Of a stretch of DNA of 64,000 bases, positions 61,304 through 64,000 are shown one piece after another. The stretch is from contig NZ_AUHA01000006.1 in the NCBI RefSeq assembly GCF_000422945.1, positions 62,001 through 126,000 of the forward strand, in the 5' to 3' direction. This stretch comes from Daejeonella oryzae DSM 19973. GTDB taxonomy: Bacteria > Bacteroidota > Bacteroidia > Sphingobacteriales > Sphingobacteriaceae. Position 1 is the stretch's first letter; each line of letters begins with the position of its first letter. Both the position numbers and the translations under genes were made by a program. A model generated the notes under the pieces. It was not told the DNA's origin and made no database searches. It saw only the letters and a program-made list of their open reading frames with translations.

Positions 61304-63622
61304 TTATAATTTTCCGTCTCTTTGCTGCTGCATCAAATTGGGTTGTTTGGTTTGCTGTTTTTCTTTAAAAAGCTGGAATTTAGATTCCATGGTTTTAGCT
61401 GGGAAAAAGTTATTGCTCAGATCTATATCTGCGGTTTCCTGTAAAGGGTCTAATGAAAACTGTTTAACCGGCTTTTTGCTAACAATTAACTTCGAAACCT
61501 TTTTATTATCCCGGCGCCAGATCTCAGCAGGAATGCGAACCATTTCCTTTGTTCCATCTTCGTATTCCATTTCTAAGACAATCGGCATTACCAGTCCGCC
61601 TACGTTTTCAAAATCAAGGATGTAATAATTGATTCCTGATTTTATAGCATCCTTTTGCTTTTGATCCAGAGCCTCATAATATTCTTTGTATTGTTTACGG
61701 TCGTAATCTGTAATTTCTAAAGCATCGTATTTTGTATAAAAATCCGAGAGTTCAGGAAAAGTCTCGATACGGTATTTTGGAATCGACGTTTTATTTCTTT
61801 GCTCAGAAATAGAAAGTGCTTCTTTTTCACGTTTGCTTTTTAAACGGGTTTTCTCAATTTCCGGATTTTTAGAATCAATACTGTACCAGCTTACATTATT
61901 TAAAGCGATGTCAACCGGCTTAATTCCATAAAACCAGCCTCTCCAAAACCAGTCAAGGTCTACTGCAGATGCATCTTCCATGCTTCTGAAAAAATCTGCA
62001 GGTTCCGGATGCTTAAAAGCCCATCTTTCTGCATACTGTTTAAAGGCGAAATCGAAAAGTTGACGACCCATTACCGTTTCCCTTAAAATATTTAAAGCGG
62101 TGGCAGGTTTTGCGTATGCATTAGGTCCTAACTGAATTACTGATTCAGAATTACTCATGATCGGATCAAGCAATGATTTATCAGAAGACATATAATTTAC
62201 AATGTCTCGTGGCTCGCCACGGCGTGAAGGATATTTTTCTTCCCATTCCTGCTCTGTTAAATATTGGCAAAAGGTATTCAAACCTTCGTCCATCCAGGTC
62301 CACTGACGTTCATCAGAATTAATGATCATGGGAAAAAAGTTGTGGCCAACTTCATGAATAACAACTCCTACTAAACCATATTTAGTTTGTGCAGTGTAGG
62401 TTCCGTCAGTTTCCGGTCTTGGGCCGTTAAAACAGATCATTGGGTATTCCATTCCACCAACAGGGCCGTTAATTGACCATGCAACAGGGTACGGATAGTT
62501 AACCGTGTATCTTGAATAAACTTCTAATGTATGAGCAATAGCTTGAGTAGAAAATTTTTCCCATAATGGATTACCTTCTTTGGGATAAAGAGACATTGCC
62601 AGAACATCCTTGTTTCCAACTTTCACATTCATGGCATCCCATATGAATTTACGGGAAGAAGCCCATGCAAAATCACGAACATTTTCTGCTTCGTAAACCC
62701 ACGTTTTAGTTGATTTGGACTTGCTTTTCTCATTGGCAATAGCTTCATCCTGGGTTATAATTATGGTAGGGCTGGCGCTGTTTTTTACTTTGCTTAATCT
62801 ATCTAACCAGGTTTTTTTCATAACCTGATTTGGATTTTGCAGGGTTCCGGTTGCCGCCACCACGTGATCTGAAGGAACAGTAATACTTACCTTGTAGTCT
62901 CCAAACTCCAGAGCAAACTCTCCGGAACCCAGAAATTGCTTATTCTGCCATCCTGCCGCATCGTTATAAACCGCTAGTCTCGGAAAGAACTGCGCCATTT
63001 CATACAGGTAATTTTTATCGGCTTCAAAATATTCGTAGCCGCTTCTGCCACCGTGAGTTTTACAGTTATTAATATTGTAAGACCAGTCTACAGAGAAAAC
63101 AAATTTTTCTTTAGATTTTAAGGGGCGGGGGAGGTCAACACGCATCATCGTTTTATTGATGCTGTATTTTAAACCATTTCCACTTGCATCTTTAATGCTC
63201 TTAATTTTATAGCCACCCTGAAACTGTTCTCGGTTAAAAACTTCCAGAGCTTTAAAATCCATAGCTGCACCAATAGTTCTGTTATTGGCAGTTTCTGTTA
63301 AATAGGTGTCAGATCCGGGACTAAATAAATTTTGATCAACCTGCAGCCAGAGGTAGGGTAAGGCATCAGGCGAATTATTGATATAAGTTATTGTTTCAGA
63401 ACCTGATAAACTTTGGTTCTCATCATCAAGAACAACACTAATATTGTAGTTTACTTTTTGCTGCCAATACTCATGGCCCGGCGCCCCTGACGCGGTACGG
63501 TAGTTGTTAGGTGTAGGAAGTACTTCTCCTAATTGCTGAAATTGATTCTGACCGTAATCGGTTTGAGCCAATGCCGCAGTTGAGAAAAATACTGCTGAGG
63601 TAATTAATAGTATTCTTTTCAT
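61304..63622 (-). CDS. M1 family metallopeptidase
   Basis: 772-aa secreted zinc aminopeptidase with signal peptide (ITSAVFFSTAALAQ). The zinc site HEVGHNF has His423, catalytic Glu424 and His427, and Glu446 (TWMDEGLNTF) completes it. GGMEYP (389-394) is the exopeptidase GAMEN-type substrate loop. The N-terminal beta-sandwich (about 50-260: SLSGSETITYINNSPDALPYLWLQVDQNLF) is typical. The enzyme probably trims peptides in the periplasm or extracellularly. The next gene on this strand, DUF6702, follows after a terminator. Confidence 0.93.
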   Translation of the reverse strand: MKRILLITSAVFFSTAALAQTDYGQNQFQQLGEVLPTPNNYRTASGAPGHEYWQQKVNYNISVVLDDENQSLSGSETITYINNSPDALPYLWLQVDQNLFSPGSDTYLTETANNRTIGAAMDFKALEVFNREQFQGGYKIKSIKDASGNGLKYSINKTMMRVDLPRPLKSKEKFVFSVDWSYNINNCKTHGGRSGYEYFEADKNYLYEMAQFFPRLAVYNDAAGWQNKQFLGSGEFALEFGDYKVSITVPSDHVVAATGTLQNPNQVMKKTWLDRLSKVKNSASPTIIITQDEAIANEKSKSKSTKTWVYEAENVRDFAWASSRKFIWDAMNVKVGNKDVLAMSLYPKEGNPLWEKFSTQAIAHTLEVYSRYTVNYPYPVAWSINGPVGGMEYPMICFNGPRPETDGTYTAQTKYGLVGVVIHEVGHNFFPMIINSDERQWTWMDEGLNTFCQYLTEQEWEEKYPSRRGEPRDIVNYMSSDKSLLDPIMSNSESVIQLGPNAYAKPATALNILRETVMGRQLFDFAFKQYAERWAFKHPEPADFFRSMEDASAVDLDWFWRGWFYGIKPVDIALNNVSWYSIDSKNPEIEKTRLKSKREKEALSISEQRNKTSIPKYRIETFPELSDFYTKYDALEITDYDRKQYKEYYEALDQKQKDAIKSGINYYILDFENVGGLVMPIVLEMEYEDGTKEMVRIPAEIWRRDNKKVSKLIVSKKPVKQFSLDPLQETADIDLSNNFFPAKTMESKFQLFKEKQQTKQPNLMQQQRDGKL

Positions 63623-63700
63623 GTATTGAGTTTAGTTGAATGGCTAAAAGTACTACATTCAGAAATAATACTAACTTCACGCCGTTTATAAATACGATAT

Positions 63701-63708
63701 TAATTTTG
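63701..63708 (+). promoter_or_regulatory. -7 promoter element (TAATTTTG) of the last gene
   Basis: Exact TAnnTTTG match 16 nt before the ATG at 63725. The M1 gene is divergent from it. Confidence 0.55.
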
Positions 63709-63724
63709 TTACACCTTTTTTCAA

Positions 63725-64000
63725 ATGAAAATTATTTTTAGTTTTTTCTGCCTGTTAACCTTAACCGGAATCGCCAGTGCCCAAAGTTCTTATCAAAAAG
63801 TAGGACAAAAAGCATTAATTGACGGTGATTTCAAAATGGCTGTCGCTAACCTTGAAAAGGCTATTGCAACAGATTCTAATGATGTAAATACACTTTACAT
63901 GTTGGGATATTCCTATTATCATTCATCAAATTATCCAAAAGCCGTAAGTACGTTTAACAGATTAATTTCATTGCGTCCGAATGAAAATAGTGCATACTAT
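63725..64000 (+). CDS. Secreted TPR protein, 3' end outside window
   Basis: The frame runs from ATG 63725 to the window end without a stop: 92 codons seen. It begins with a signal peptide (KIIFSFFCLLTLTGIASAQ), and then VGQKALIDGDFKMAVANLEKAIATDSNDVNTLYMLGYSYYHSSNYPKAVSTFNRLISLRPNENSAYY, which is two TPR motifs (alternating small/large residues and the P-type repeat boundary). Total length and function are unknown. The promoter upstream supports the start. Confidence 0.85.
   Translation, partial: MKIIFSFFCLLTLTGIASAQSSYQKVGQKALIDGDFKMAVANLEKAIATDSNDVNTLYMLGYSYYHSSNYPKAVSTFNRLISLRPNENSAYY

Noticed and set aside
1-64000. CRISPR arrays, prophage, insertion sequences, integrons or toxin-antitoxin loci
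   Set aside because: No repeat-spacer pattern, no transposase or integrase motif and no phage genes are seen; the region looks like core genome.

Overview
The window is an AT-rich, gene-dense piece of a Bacteroidota chromosome, most likely a member of the Sphingobacteriaceae (Pedobacter-like). The evidence is a PorT-type type IX secretion protein directly behind ubiE, the order nadK / barrel protein / uppS / bamA / ompH / ompH / murI, a TonB-ExbD-ExbB operon with a SPOR protein that begins with HU-like CCDC81 domains, an S1 protein with a long acidic N-terminus, and many TAnnTTTG-type -7 promoter elements with almost no Shine-Dalgarno sequences. I see no phage, insertion sequence, integron or CRISPR array; the content looks like core genome.

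Layout. 1-6059 (+): the 3' part of ubiE/menG, porT, an SDR, a YqeY protein, an alpha/beta hydrolase, a CBS protein, NAD kinase and a DUF6089 barrel. 6056-7504 (-): a sensor histidine kinase. 7821-15463 (+): the envelope block uppS, bamA, two ompH/skp genes, murI, then a long PurF-like protein. 15524-22980: LysE exporter (-), sugar permease and dCMP deaminase (+), an EF-G-like GTPase (+) and a UbiD decarboxylase (+). 23011-29162: small mixed-strand genes (half-size TauE, a secreted unknown, NlpC/P60 lipoprotein, YdeI-like, PAP2), tRNA-Cys, a secreted TPR protein and a Bcr/CflA transporter. 29275-33198 (+): guaA, a PBP1-fold lipoprotein and an RsmB/NOP methyltransferase. 33312-39053 (-): MarC, a Tet-type MFS, an APC permease and a membrane pyrophosphatase; then a second APC permease (+) and a YdhR-like protein (-).

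41499-50647 (-) is the most striking block: a 1008-aa TPR protein, a periplasm-to-outer-membrane barrel, an HU-CCDC81/SPOR membrane protein, ExbB, ExbD, TonB and FolC, with 4-nt overlaps in the exbB-exbD-tonB part. It reads as one operon for a dedicated Ton-type energy-coupling complex. 50776-63622 (mostly -): a small membrane protein, pyrB, pyrR, rpsA, cmk, an arfB-like gene (+), an LpxR-like protein, a small barrel, lon, DUF6702 and an M1 peptidase. The last gene (+) is a TPR protein cut by the window end.

Most intrinsic terminators are clear hairpins and set the transcription units. The points most worth a second look are the rpsA leader (promoter, palindrome and a true Shine-Dalgarno), a 4-codon mini-ORF with a perfect Shine-Dalgarno before the DUF6089 gene, the pyrophosphatase whose ion-gate glutamate has moved helix, several promoters sitting almost on the start codon, 20-bp palindromes in two promoter regions, and the TPR/barrel/HU-SPOR/Ton operon.
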